Origin: Bacteroidales bacterium
Lineage (GTDB): Bacteria > Bacteroidota > Bacteroidia > Bacteroidales > Rikenellaceae
NCBI GenBank assembly: GCA_910574205.1
Contig: CAJSYJ010000003.1
Span: 186,001 to 250,000 of the forward strand
Length of the DNA stretch: 64,000 nucleotides
Direction: 5' to 3'
Every line of letters begins with the position of its first letter. The first letter of the stretch is position 1. The position numbers and the translations under genes are program-made. Under the pieces are notes generated by a model, which searched no databases, was not told the DNA's origin, and was given only the letters and a program-made list of their open reading frames with translations. Shown here piece after piece: positions 9,701 through 18,400 of this stretch.

Positions 9701-9794
9701 TTAGATTATGGTCGCCTTTAATTGCCCTATATCGGTAGCTGTTGTCATCAACCTGTATGTCGAGTATTTCGGTATTGTTATGGAAAATCTTCAT
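6756..9794 (-). CDS. large tail protein (tail hub / spike, Tal-like)
   Basis: 1012 aa. The start ATG at 9794 overlaps the upstream stop as ATGA, which fixes it; the longer frame to 9827 is rejected. The first about 350 residues look like a tail hub or tail-associated (Tal) domain, then a long middle with an oligosaccharide-fold-like insertion and a central helical segment (SDLRKIESNEV). The last about 350 residues are Gly/Tyr/Ser-rich beta structure, typical of a receptor-facing tip. It follows the DGR, so the variable protein upstream is probably its partner at the tail tip. Confidence 0.75.
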   Translation of the reverse strand: MKIFHNNTEILDIQVDDNSYRYRAIKGDHNLTLYFSLAEHVEIPVGAYCVYENETYTLEKPESLKMKHSRYFEYTVVFDSPQAKAGKWKFRNPVDRRLKFPLTAKPIEHLQMFVDNMNQRDSGWTIGRCIDAPEKAISYNHAYCIDALSQMADEWETEYEFVGKQVSLWKVEYNRDNPLPLSYGKGNGFKPGIGRSNYEDSTPIEILYVQGGERNIDASQYGGSELLLPKNQTIRFDGEHFEGEQEFNSSKARTYQTDADGFSIRRADKPLSSQAEDSLDCTEIYPSRVGTISAVTVVDANKHFYDIVDNSIPASLNFEECLIAGETLTIIPQTGMLAGKEFEAKYIHNATGGKAARRFEIVPQDIDGETMPGGNYIPKVGDTYAVFHCMLPAAYICDNATKTGASWDMFRQGVKYLYDNEEQKFTFTGELDGIWAKKDWLNIGGRIKLGGFVQFADERFQPEGVLVRIIGIKDYINNPHSPEIELSNSTVGRTVSSDLRKIESNEVVMDTLHKEALQFTKRRYRDSLETIEMLGDALLDNFSKSINPVAVQTMAMLVGDESLQFRFVNSMTNPMPVVHEVAYDKERKVLSVPAGIVQHLTLGITSISASHAVGEYKFWSLPAFQTPTLTAVDSKYYLYAKVSRTNQTGVFYISEQAKPMNAESDSYYLLMGILNSEFDGERSYASLYGFTEILPGRITTDRIVSSDGKSFIDLLKNAVRIGTNGVYIDWNNEELATLIMSNATIKERLKVIGEALIAGFYFSDEVIKSTMKSGNVPAMYLNGKTGKIHLKSTSTGGDYSLDNDGSEIDIDAALGEVSARNDNGVAYLSASGVFCNNAKTNALPISTGYTHYGAVVGLGVGNVNNDWMFEKESTIIAGVYGRASNSGNAPAYGGYFWDLMAAGLILRPKYIGDAGTYYLYDGYTQCLGFSNSGKTATVYLPTGEMEGKVIFAKQIGQGGMRFRARTGQFIFDDISANDYYDVPEGWEAKFTFAIFYLNDVKKEAWLVSRWKF

Positions 9795-10108
9795 CACGTA
9801 AATTGGTATATCTTCCCGTTGCCACACTTGGTGCAGCGGATTGTGGTTATAAACGGAAATTCCTCTTTGGGAATTTGGTCGAGAACACTTTTAATGGCGG
9901 ATGAGTTTGTGAAGAACTTACCCTCTGTTCCGTTCTGCGTGAACTTAATGAGGTAGCGTCCCTCCCCGTGTTGCGTTTTCATTCCGGGGATAAAGTCGAT
10001 AACCTCTATTTCGCTGTTCAGAACGTCCGTGATAGACACCTGTTGGCAGTTGAAAATCTTGCGGTCGTCTTGCTGTGTGATGCCGAGTTCGCTGAAACGC
10101 TTTGCCAT
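9794..10108 (-). CDS. small beta-rich protein between DGR and tail hub
   Basis: 104 aa from the ATG at 10108 (8 residues shorter than the longest frame). Alternating hydrophobic strands, a basic/aromatic surface (KFTQNGTEGKFFTN) and a TIRCTKCGNGK motif suggest an OB-like or ssDNA/RNA-binding fold, but I do not recognise the family with certainty. It is translationally coupled to the tail protein by ATGA. It lies in the same transcript as the DGR reverse transcriptase, where accessory proteins such as Avd are often found; no Avd is otherwise visible. Confidence 0.6.
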   Translation of the reverse strand: MAKRFSELGITQQDDRKIFNCQQVSITDVLNSEIEVIDFIPGMKTQHGEGRYLIKFTQNGTEGKFFTNSSAIKSVLDQIPKEEFPFITTIRCTKCGNGKIYQFT

Positions 10109-10109
10109 A

Positions 10110-10493
10110 TTACCGGATATTAAGAGTTTCACAATCGTCGTCGATTTGACGTTTGATAGCTGCTCGCTCGGCTAAAAAGGCTTTGTATGCAGCGATTTTC
10201 GGCTGGGCGTCGGAACTTGATTTCGCCCCGTAAATGCCCATTGATGCAGCATTGTAGTCGTTGATAAGTTTCTGCTCGTAATCCCTCGGCCATAGGTGGT
10301 TGATTACAGCCTCAGTCAGTTTGTCGCTCGTTACCGTACCCCACACGACAACTTCCTGACACTCCCATTTCGTTGTGGTTTCTTCCGTGTCAGTTCCGGC
10401 AGGAATTTCAACTTCTTTAATGTCCCAACGGTAGGTGTAAGAACCGTCCCCGTTTGCCTCATAGATAGAGGGCTTTTTGTCATAGGTTGCCAT
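10110..10493 (-). CDS. tail-fibre-assembly-like small protein
   Basis: 127 aa. The N-terminal half is polar; the C-terminal half (PRDYEQKLINDYNAASMGI ... AYKAFLAERAAIKRQI) matches the pattern of small fibre-associated proteins found after fibre genes in Bacteroidales phages. The start overlaps the end of the RT gene by 14 nt. Role inferred from pattern and position. Confidence 0.55.
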   Translation of the reverse strand: MATYDKKPSIYEANGDGSYTYRWDIKEVEIPAGTDTEETTTKWECQEVVVWGTVTSDKLTEAVINHLWPRDYEQKLINDYNAASMGIYGAKSSSDAQPKIAAYKAFLAERAAIKRQIDDDCETLNIR

Positions 10494-11514
10494 AGAAATT
10501 CGGTTTAATTATGGTTTTCAATAAATGTTTTGAATTGCTGTGCTTTGCCCAGCCGAGCCAACTGCACACACCTTGTTTGTAGTCTTTGGCAGATAGGTTA
10601 GGCTGCTTGTTGAGCCGGGCGGCAGCACGGCAAAAATTCTTTTTGATGCTCTTGCGAATTAGCTTGTGTTCATGGTAAAAAACAAACCCTACGAAATCCA
10701 ATCCTCGTCCGTGCTTATCGCTACGGCTTTTGGCGATAGGAAATACCTGATAATTGGCCTTAATCGTCAAATGCAGGTTATCACGGAGGTAGGTATCTAT
10801 CCGTGTAAGTAAATCATGTAGGAATGCTTTGTCCTTATGTAGAAAGACCATGTCGTCGGCGTATCTGAAATAATATCTAACACCAACCTCCTCTTTTATC
10901 CAATGGTCGAAGTATGCGAGGAACAAGTTGGCGAAATATTGGCTTAAATAGTTGCCGATAGGGACACCGGCAGCGCTATCTATGATTTGGTCGAGTAGAG
11001 CCAGCGTGTCCGTGCATTTTATTTTTCGGCGCACGATTTGTTTCAGCACATCATGGTCGATACTCGGATAGAATTTCTTTACGTCGATTTTCAAGCAATA
11101 TCGGGTGTTTTCTACGTCTTTCAATGCTTTGTCCACTTTCTGCATACACCCGTTTATACCCCTGTTTTTGATGCAGGAGAACGTGTCCGTCGTGAATACC
11201 GAAACCCATATCGGTTCGAGAATGTTCATTATTGCGTGATGAACGATTCTGTCAGGGAAATACGGCAACCGGTATATCTCCCGCTCTTTGGGGTCTTTGA
11301 TGATGAATGTTTCGTACTGTGATGTTTTGAACGTCTTATTTTTTAGTGCTTCGTGCAAAGCGAGAATATTGGCCTCACGGTTTTTGTCGTGGCGACGTAC
11401 TCCGTAAGAGCGCAGTTTTCCTCGTCTCGCTTTTTGGTCGGCGAGCTGGAGATTTTCTACTGCGATAATCTTGTCATATAAATTTCCTATCCGTTTCATT
11501 GCTTTGCTTTTCAT
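10480..11514 (-). CDS. DGR reverse transcriptase
   Basis: 344 aa from the ATG at 11514 (MKSKAMKRIG; a second ATG at 11499 is also possible). The polymerase motif YADD is at about residues 218-221. Motif 4 reads VPIGNYLSQYFANL, the IGxxxSQ form typical of DGR and related retron/group II-like RTs. C-terminal residues carry the basic thumb. The enzyme copies the template-repeat RNA at 11624-11733 with errors opposite adenines, and the cDNA replaces the variable repeat. Template, target and RT are colinear on the minus strand, a standard DGR order. Confidence 0.95.
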   Translation of the reverse strand: MKSKAMKRIGNLYDKIIAVENLQLADQKARRGKLRSYGVRRHDKNREANILALHEALKNKTFKTSQYETFIIKDPKEREIYRLPYFPDRIVHHAIMNILEPIWVSVFTTDTFSCIKNRGINGCMQKVDKALKDVENTRYCLKIDVKKFYPSIDHDVLKQIVRRKIKCTDTLALLDQIIDSAAGVPIGNYLSQYFANLFLAYFDHWIKEEVGVRYYFRYADDMVFLHKDKAFLHDLLTRIDTYLRDNLHLTIKANYQVFPIAKSRSDKHGRGLDFVGFVFYHEHKLIRKSIKKNFCRAAARLNKQPNLSAKDYKQGVCSWLGWAKHSNSKHLLKTIIKPNFYGNL

Positions 11515-11623
11515 ACTTGGAGCCGTCGGTTTCCCTACCAGCACCTTTTTGTGGTTCGTGTTTTTTTGCCAAGAGGCAAGGTCGTCGTTCTATATTTTTG
11601 TTTCTTATAACCTTGAAAATCAG

Positions 11624-11733
11624 AGGTGAGAGCCGATGTTCGCATTCGTATTCGAGGGGGTGTTATTCGAATTCGCATAGCTGAAGCCTGCATTCGCACC
11701 GTTATTCGCATTACCGCTGAACAGGACACCACG
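11624..11733 (-). repeat. DGR template repeat (TR), 110 bp
   Basis: 110 bp aligned without gaps to 11810-11919. Read in the target frame it encodes Asn-rich sequence (AGFSYANSNNTPSNTNAN), i.e. AAY codons at the positions to be varied, the hallmark of DGR templates. It lies between the target gene and the RT gene. The ends are set where identity stops other than at template adenines. Confidence 0.95.
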
Positions 11734-11787
11734 AAGAACGACCAACCTTTTTTTGTTTTATGTCATAACTGCTTATTATTAAATTAT

Positions 11788-13221
11788 TTACAAATTCGGT
11801 ATAAAGCAAAGGCGAGAGCCGATGTACGCAATCGCAGACGAGGGGGCGTTATTCGAATACGCACAGCCGAAGCCCGCACTCGCACCGTAATGCGCAAAAC
11901 CGCCGAACAGGACACCACGTAATACTGTTCCCGACGAGGGAATGTTAGTATAGTGGTAGTCCGCCCAATAGGTTGTTGAACCCCCGCCGACTACAGCAGG
12001 CATGATGTCGCCGAACTCACCGAAGACAAGTTCTTTAACATAGGATTCGGTTCTGGCTTCCAATCCTCGGAGGGTATAACCATTGTAATTGCTGTCGTTG
12101 TAGTTGGCCGGATTGTCCGCCACATACACTTTTGATGTTCCGCCGTTAGCCTCCGAGGCGATTTGAATGTTGATGCCGTCACTCCAACCCCAAATATGGC
12201 CGAACGGATTTTCTATGCCTCGATAGCGGGGAACCATGACCGTCCCGTGCGTACTTCCGTCGGCTTTTTGCATAACGTAGGCTATCTCGCCCGAAGCGTT
12301 GCCGAGTTCGTCGGTGTAACCGCAGGGCACGAACGGATAATAACCGTTAAATCCGTTCCAATCCGGTGTGTTGGTAACACCGTTGCCGAGACCGCCTTGT
12401 GCAAAGCCATTTGCGTCCTTTTGGGCGTTGAAAGCCGTTTGGCAGTTACGGTTGGCGTATTCCACATAGTAAAGCCAAAATACGGCCTTGTATGCGTTGT
12501 AATCAAGGCAATTCCACTCGCTCGTAGCCGACGCATTGCGGAGGCGGGCTGCGCTGCGGAATGCTGTGCGGCTCTTAACCGTAACAGGGCGTCCGAGGAG
12601 CGACCGATACGTTCCGTCCCAATCCGATTGGTTGTTGCCGCCTCTGTAATCTGTTCCGGCATTGACAACCGAACAGAGTTTGCCCGTACTTCGCTCCATG
12701 GCGGCCTCATACGCCGAAATATACATTTTGGGAACGGCGTGATAGCCGGGCAGAGGGTATTCCGATATTTTGCACCGGCGTATCGTTCCCTCTGTTTCGA
12801 ACTTGCGGTAGTGAGCCGGTATTTCGACCATGACCTGCCCGCGCGAACCGTCCAGCGTGTGGGCTTTCCAGTTTGTCGGGTTCAGATACTCGACGACCGT
12901 TCCGTTGTCGCTCAACAGGCAGCCCCGCATCCGGTTTTGAATGGGGAGGCTTTTATGGAGTGCAATGCTGCCGATACGGGTACACGTCGGTGTCGATACG
13001 GTCGTGTCCCATTGGATGCCGTAGGCGCATTGGTCTTCGACATAAGGGAGCAAGGCGGCTATTTTGCTCTGCTTGGTTTCTCCGTCCGTGTCCATAACCT
13101 CGACAATGAGTTCGAGGGGGTTTACATTCCCAATGTGCGGGAGTTCATTCAACCGCTTGCCGTTGTCGAAAGCGTTGATAATTTGAAGCACTTTTGCTTC
13201 CTGTTCAGGTGTTAATGCCAT
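11788..13221 (-). CDS. DGR target: variable receptor-binding tail protein
   Basis: 477 aa. The C-terminal half has the Trp/Gly/Asn-rich pattern of the formylglycine-enzyme/C-type-lectin fold used by DGR target proteins (for example NPFGHIWGWSDG, YTLRGLEAR, TVLRGVLFGG). The last about 40 residues are encoded by the variable repeat and end IGSRLCFIPNL. The N-terminal about 100 residues are likely the tail-attachment part. The protein should present a hypervariable ligand-binding surface at the tail tip and so change host range. The coiled-coil protein encoded just upstream is a likely stalk. Confidence 0.92.
   Translation of the reverse strand: MALTPEQEAKVLQIINAFDNGKRLNELPHIGNVNPLELIVEVMDTDGETKQSKIAALLPYVEDQCAYGIQWDTTVSTPTCTRIGSIALHKSLPIQNRMRGCLLSDNGTVVEYLNPTNWKAHTLDGSRGQVMVEIPAHYRKFETEGTIRRCKISEYPLPGYHAVPKMYISAYEAAMERSTGKLCSVVNAGTDYRGGNNQSDWDGTYRSLLGRPVTVKSRTAFRSAARLRNASATSEWNCLDYNAYKAVFWLYYVEYANRNCQTAFNAQKDANGFAQGGLGNGVTNTPDWNGFNGYYPFVPCGYTDELGNASGEIAYVMQKADGSTHGTVMVPRYRGIENPFGHIWGWSDGINIQIASEANGGTSKVYVADNPANYNDSNYNGYTLRGLEARTESYVKELVFGEFGDIMPAVVGGGSTTYWADYHYTNIPSSGTVLRGVLFGGFAHYGASAGFGCAYSNNAPSSAIAYIGSRLCFIPNL
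11810..11919 (-). repeat. DGR variable repeat 1 (VR1), 110 bp
   Basis: Same length as the TR with an offset of 186 bp. I count 17 differences and every one is a T in the TR on the + strand, i.e. an adenine on the coding strand. The stretch just outside the repeat on the low-coordinate side (AAGCAAAGG) is shared with the second variable repeat at 49681 but differs in the TR (ATCAGAGG), as expected for the initiation-of-mutagenic-homing region. Confidence 0.95.
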
Positions 13222-13234
13222 AATTGTCTTGTTA

Positions 13235-14065
13235 TTAAGTTAATCTGAAATTGCCGTTCCCCATAAGACGCAGCGAATTGGATTTTACCTTTCGCAACTC
13301 CGGTTCCGCAACCGTAATTTGTATGGTTCGGTAAATCGACGTGTTCTCGGTCGGGATGACGTGGATTTTACTGATACCTGTCCGATTGACCATGATACTG
13401 CCGTCAGGTTGCACCGAAACGGCATTGTCGTCGCCAAGAAACAGTACGTTGCGCCCCGTGTTCGTCGGAAGCAGTTCGTATTTTATGCGTCCCGGCACAG
13501 TGTTCCGAAATGTTATACGAGGCGGATAGTCGAGGTTGATACCTGTCGGAATCATTTTGTACTGACCGACGAGCGATTTTTCCAGCTCCTCCAACCTTAC
13601 AATAGTGGCTCGTGCCTCCTCTGTGGTCTCTCCCGCGAGATTTGCGGCGGTGTCGGCGGCTGTGGCTTTTTGGTCTGCGAGGTCGGCTTTGGAGTTAGCG
13701 TTGTTTGCCGCTGCTGTTGCTGCTCCGGCTGCTTTATCCGCTGCTCCTGCTTTCGTGTTTGCATTTTGGGCAGCTGTGTCTGCCGCCGTTGCTTTCTCCG
13801 TTGCATTTTTAGCAGCTGTATTGGCTGCCTCCGTTGCAGTATTGGCATTTTTAGTCGCTGTCTTTGCATCCTCCGCAGCCGTTTCTGCGGCTGTCTTGGC
13901 TTTATTGGCCGCCGTAGCAGCTTCATTGGCCTTGTCTGCTGCGGTTTTTAGAAACTCCAAACTCACCTTGACGCTCTTGTTAAGAGCATTTACCCCTATG
14001 GTATACAATCCAACAAGAGTATCTGCCAAAGGCAATTCGCTGATTTTTATTTTCTTGACGCCCAT
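13235..14065 (-). CDS. Ala-rich coiled-coil tail protein
   Basis: 276 aa. Residues about 42-155 are a long Ala/Thr/Lys/Asn array of seven-residue-like repeats (TAAETAAEDAKTATKNANTA and similar), typical of trimeric coiled-coil stalks in phage fibres. The C-terminal about 100 residues are beta-rich, Ig-like (NTGRNVLFLGDDNAVSVQPDG). It lies between the Dit-like gene and the DGR target gene and probably forms the shaft that carries or anchors the variable tip protein. Confidence 0.75.
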   Translation of the reverse strand: MGVKKIKISELPLADTLVGLYTIGVNALNKSVKVSLEFLKTAADKANEAATAANKAKTAAETAAEDAKTATKNANTATEAANTAAKNATEKATAADTAAQNANTKAGAADKAAGAATAAANNANSKADLADQKATAADTAANLAGETTEEARATIVRLEELEKSLVGQYKMIPTGINLDYPPRITFRNTVPGRIKYELLPTNTGRNVLFLGDDNAVSVQPDGSIMVNRTGISKIHVIPTENTSIYRTIQITVAEPELRKVKSNSLRLMGNGNFRLT

Positions 14066-14069
14066 ATTG

Positions 14070-14996
14070 TTATTGTTTTATCTCCTTTAAATCAATCGCA
14101 AAATCACCCTCCTCCGTTATAACCCATTCACCTGATTCGGCTGCAAGGAGGTAGTGCTCATCTTCTACTCGGAACGACGTAAAAACCAGCGTAACGGTAA
14201 ATTTCAGCCAAATTTTCCCCGACGCATAGAACTCCGAAACTGAACCACTTTTATAATGACACGGATATTCCAGCCCTGTCGCATTGACGTATAACAACCG
14301 TTCGTCAGGGCGCACCAAGTCATACAGGAAAGCGTCATAATTGCGCCATAATTCGGTTTGTGTCGTCGCCCGCATGAGGCAAGTTACCTTTACCTCTTTT
14401 GTCTTGAATGTAACTCGTTCTCCGTCGTATAATGCGCCGCTTCGTGTTCCGATATTGCGGAGTAGGTTTTGTTTCACGGCGGGGGATTTTTCTATTTCGG
14501 ATAGTGTCCCATCCAAAACACGTATGCCATAATCCGTCATATTGCGCCCGTCGAGTTCGTAATCCCCGTATGGGGGAACTGTGCTTACCGGAGCGACATA
14601 GGTGTAGCTGTCCAGCGGGAAGTCATCGGCAAGTCGCAGCGTAATGAAGCCGAGGTATAGAGCGGTATCAATGTTCGTGTGCGACACCATGCGGAGGCGG
14701 TATGTACGCCCGATTTCCTTGAAATTAAACGTGTGGTAGGCTTTGTCGGATAACAACTCTATGAAGCCCCCAAAACGGTAATTTTCGCCCATAAACACGA
14801 ACTTCATGGCAAATTCTTTGGTGTCCAATACAGGCTCAGATAAATCCGCCTCGATACCGTCCTCCTCTTGCCAATCGTTGCTTTTGACAGATTTCAACGA
14901 CGGAAAGGCCACAAGTTCATTGTAGCCGTTCTCCTGCACGAAAACACCGTATTCCGTGAAAGCGTCTTTCCCGTCTATGTAGAATCTACCTGTCAT
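14070..14996 (-). CDS. distal tail (Dit-like) protein
   Basis: 308 aa. Two beta-rich halves: a galectin-like first part and a second part (MTDYGIRVLDG ... WLKFTVTLVFTSFRVEDEHYLL). Size and place, after the tape measure and one small gene and before fibre genes, fit Dit, the hub that joins the tail tube to the tip. The start overlaps the upstream stop by 4 nt. Assignment by position and fold pattern, not by a signature motif. Confidence 0.6.
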   Translation of the reverse strand: MTGRFYIDGKDAFTEYGVFVQENGYNELVAFPSLKSVKSNDWQEEDGIEADLSEPVLDTKEFAMKFVFMGENYRFGGFIELLSDKAYHTFNFKEIGRTYRLRMVSHTNIDTALYLGFITLRLADDFPLDSYTYVAPVSTVPPYGDYELDGRNMTDYGIRVLDGTLSEIEKSPAVKQNLLRNIGTRSGALYDGERVTFKTKEVKVTCLMRATTQTELWRNYDAFLYDLVRPDERLLYVNATGLEYPCHYKSGSVSEFYASGKIWLKFTVTLVFTSFRVEDEHYLLAAESGEWVITEEGDFAIDLKEIKQ

Positions 14997-15481
14997 AAAA
15001 TCATTGCTCTATCTGTTGCTTTTTTGATAACTTGACACCCGTGTTCGCTCGTTACGAAAACCACCGCCCACGCCGAGGCTTGGATAGAGGCTTGCGCTCC
15101 GTGCATTAGCATAACTTCATGGCGGCCTTTGCTGTTGTATGACAGGTTGGCCGAGGTATTGCCAATAAGCACTATTGTCCGCTCGTTTTCGAGCCGTATA
15201 TGTCCCGCATCAATATAAACCCCATATCGTTCTACGCCGTACTGCTTGAACCGCCGGAGGGTGGTTATGTCGGGGAAGTGATATTTCTGACAAAACTCAA
15301 CTCCCTGCGGCGAGGTGAACAGCCTGATGATTTGTTCGAGGTTCTCCGTGCCTTTGAACATACTGCACAACCGATATTTCTCCGCAATGTTGAATAGTGA
15401 GCGGCTTTCGCATTCCCGCTGCGCTTGTTGCTTGACGGACTTCCATTGTGCGTATATTTCGTTAAGTAGCGTTCGTTCCAT
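14993..15481 (-). CDS. phage protein between tape measure and Dit
   Basis: 162 aa, unrecognised. N-terminal half is helical and charged; the C-terminal half has repeated short beta turns (ERTIVLIGNTSANLSYN, RHEVMLMHGAQASI) that look like a right-handed repeat. It follows the tape measure by 9 nt and overlaps the Dit-like gene by 4 nt, so it is part of the tail operon, perhaps a tail-tip component. Confidence 0.6.
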   Translation of the reverse strand: MERTLLNEIYAQWKSVKQQAQRECESRSLFNIAEKYRLCSMFKGTENLEQIIRLFTSPQGVEFCQKYHFPDITTLRRFKQYGVERYGVYIDAGHIRLENERTIVLIGNTSANLSYNSKGRHEVMLMHGAQASIQASAWAVVFVTSEHGCQVIKKATDRAMIL

Positions 15482-15490
15482 AGTCAGTCA

Positions 15491-18400
15491 CTATTTTTTC
15501 AGTTTTATGCCTTTTAGGGCAATGTCGTTTACTGTATTTTTGACCGCTTGCATATCGTTCTCAATGCGTTCCAACTTCGACAGATGCTTGGTATTGTCCT
15601 CAATTCCTGCGAGGTGTTCAAGCATCCGGGCACTATTGGCAACAAGGAGTTTTGCGCTCTCCATAAGGGAGTAGGTATGCCCCTGTATGGCCGTCGCCCG
15701 TCCGTTTAGTTCATCGACGCTATCCTGCGAAGCGGTGGCGATTCCTTTTTCCGATGCCTCACGGGTGGCGTCGCCCGTTACGGTAAACATATTTTTTACC
15801 GAATCGGGGAGGTTGTCCCATATCATTTTGAACTCGTCGCCTACGGCGTTCAAGTCGTTGGCGAATCCGCTCATCGAGCCTATGATAGCATCAATCCCGG
15901 CAAACTCGCCGTCTTTGTACCATTTCGCTTTGTATTTGTCGAAAATCTCTCCGAGCGGTTCTTCGAGATACTTGCTTACCAGCATTCGTTTAATGACATC
16001 AGCAACAATTTCGTTTACTTTGTCGCCCCATGCTTCGGCAGCATCCTCGCCCGCTTGGAATGCGTCGATAAACGCATCGGCCAATTCGTTTGCGATGTCT
16101 GAGGCACTACCACCAATAATCTCCTCGACAATCTCGTTGATTATTTTGTTGGCCTCCTCGCCGAGTTCTTGTATCTGTCGTTCTAAATCAGCAATTTTAT
16201 CATGGTCGGTTTTTTTCTTGGCGTCCTCTTTCTTTATCTGCTCTTGGATGAGTAACTGTTGTTCGGCAATGTTTCGGAGTTGCTCTTTTGCATTGTCAAA
16301 CTTCTTTTCTCCAAGAGCCTTATCAGCCGTGTATGCAATATTGGCATAGGCAACCGCCAATTTTTCTGCCGACTTCTGCATTATCTCGTTCTGATAGACA
16401 ACCCGTCCCGTAATCATATATATCGAAAGGGCATATCGGTTTGTGGCGGTGTGAAGTTGCAGTACTTCTTTCGTCGTTTCGGCGTATACCTGTCGTACTT
16501 TCTGCAACACATTGAACGTGTTGTTCTGCAATCGCACCACATCGGCATTGTCGAGTTCCCATTGGAGTTGGTCAATACGACCTTGCAGCCTTTCAATCTC
16601 TTTCTGATATTTCTCGTCGTTGTTGAACAGTCCGATAATAGTTGTCGCTATGGACATTGCCGCCGAAATAATCGTCAGGATTACACTGGCTTTCTCCACC
16701 GTCTGAATTGCCGATGATGATGCCAACGCCGCAGTTAGCATCCCCGTTGTGGACGCCGTTGTAAGCGACACAATGCTATTTATCATGCTCAACGTCGAGG
16801 AAAGAATTGTCCCCGCCGTGCTGATAATTTCACCCGCCGTGCCGCCGACCGCATCTCCGATGCTTTCAAACTCACGCTCTGCCTCCTGCAATGTTTTGTA
16901 GAGGTCTTCCCATTCCTTAATAGAGCGTTTGCCCGGTGATACTTCATTTTCAGCCTTTGCCTGTGTTACCTTTTTACGGGCGGTGTTCACTTTTGCACGG
17001 GCGGTGGACAGTTGCTTGCTGTCGGCTGTCCCTGATTTTTCGAGGTCGGCCAATTCCTGCTCGGCTTTCTCTAACACTTGCTCCAACTGCCGCAATGTCA
17101 TATTGGCTATGGCATTCATCCAAGCCTGATATGTCGCCTCCCGTGATGCAAATTGCTCATCAACCGCCTTTAGAGCCTCTTGCTCGTTACGATTAAGTTC
17201 ATCGACATTACCTTGCGTAACACCTTTCCTCAATGTGCCGTCTTCGTTATGCAAGGCTTTACGCTTCCGCTCGTATTCTTCCGTTATTTTATTCCGTTGC
17301 TGTTCGTAGGTCATAAAATCGGCCAGCATCTGTTCGAGCGAGGTTTTGTTGGCTTTGTTGCGTATTTCTTCGGCTACCTTATAATATTCGGCGATTTGAG
17401 CCTGTTGCTCCGGCGAGAGGTCTGCGGCGGTAACGGTCGATCGGTCGAATGTCTCTCCTTTGGCTTTCGCTTTGGGGTTTTTGTTCTCCCATTCGAGTTC
17501 ACGGGCATCACGCAGAGCCTCGACCATTTCTGCTTCTCGCTGCTGGTTGGCGAAAATCAATCGTCGATATGCAAGTTCCATTTGGGCTTGCTCTTTGGCA
17601 AACCCCTCATCCATAGCGTCAATACGAGATTGGGAAATATCCAATTCCGATTGCGTTATCTGTTTCTTGACATTCGCCTCATACTCTTGTATTTTTTGAT
17701 TCCGCTCGGCGGTTTCTCGCTTTATTCTTGCGGCCTCGTTTTCCGCTTTGCCAGATTGTCCATCCGTGAGTGGTAGTTTTGTTTTTAGGACTTTTATACG
17801 GGCTTCAAGAGCTTTGTATTCAGCATCGTCTTTGCCGTATTTCAACTGCTCTTTTTGCAGCGTATCTATTTGTGCCTTAACATCCTTGATTACCGATAAT
17901 TCCCGTTCACGTGCGAGGGTTTTATCTTTAATCTGCTGTATCTCCTGCTCTTTGGCTGCGATTGCCGCAGTGTCAGGGGTATCGGCTTTTTTTAGAGCCG
18001 CAAGTTCCTCTTGGGCTTTGGGAAGCCTGTCCATGAGTTGCTGTAAAGAAGCGGTAGCGGCATCGAATGTCGTTTCTTCCCCATTGTCCGTCGTCGGATT
18101 CTCGCCGAATTTCATACGGGCTTGCTCCATAGAACGATTGAAAATTACCCGTGCTTTTACAGCGGCGTCAATCTGCTCTTGGAGGTCATTTACAACAATT
18201 TCCGAATATACGGGGGCATCTGAACCGGGTATAATCCCCGTCTGCACTGTTTTTGTCCGGTTGAATGCCCCGATTATTTCTTTAATTTCATCGGTTATTT
18301 CAGCCTCACCCTCGATTACCGGCTTTATTTTCCAATAGTAAGTCTCTGACAGGCTTATGCCGTCAGTTCCCTTTTGCCCTTTGAACTGTTTATCAAGAAG

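Noticed and set aside
11535..11732. 65-aa ORF over the template repeat
   Set aside because: It is another frame of the DGR template and its flank; Met/Arg/Ile-rich composition comes from the repeat, and templates are normally noncoding.
13319..13951. Cys/Gly-rich 210-aa ORF on the + strand
   Set aside because: Antisense of the Ala-rich coiled coil; composition artefact.
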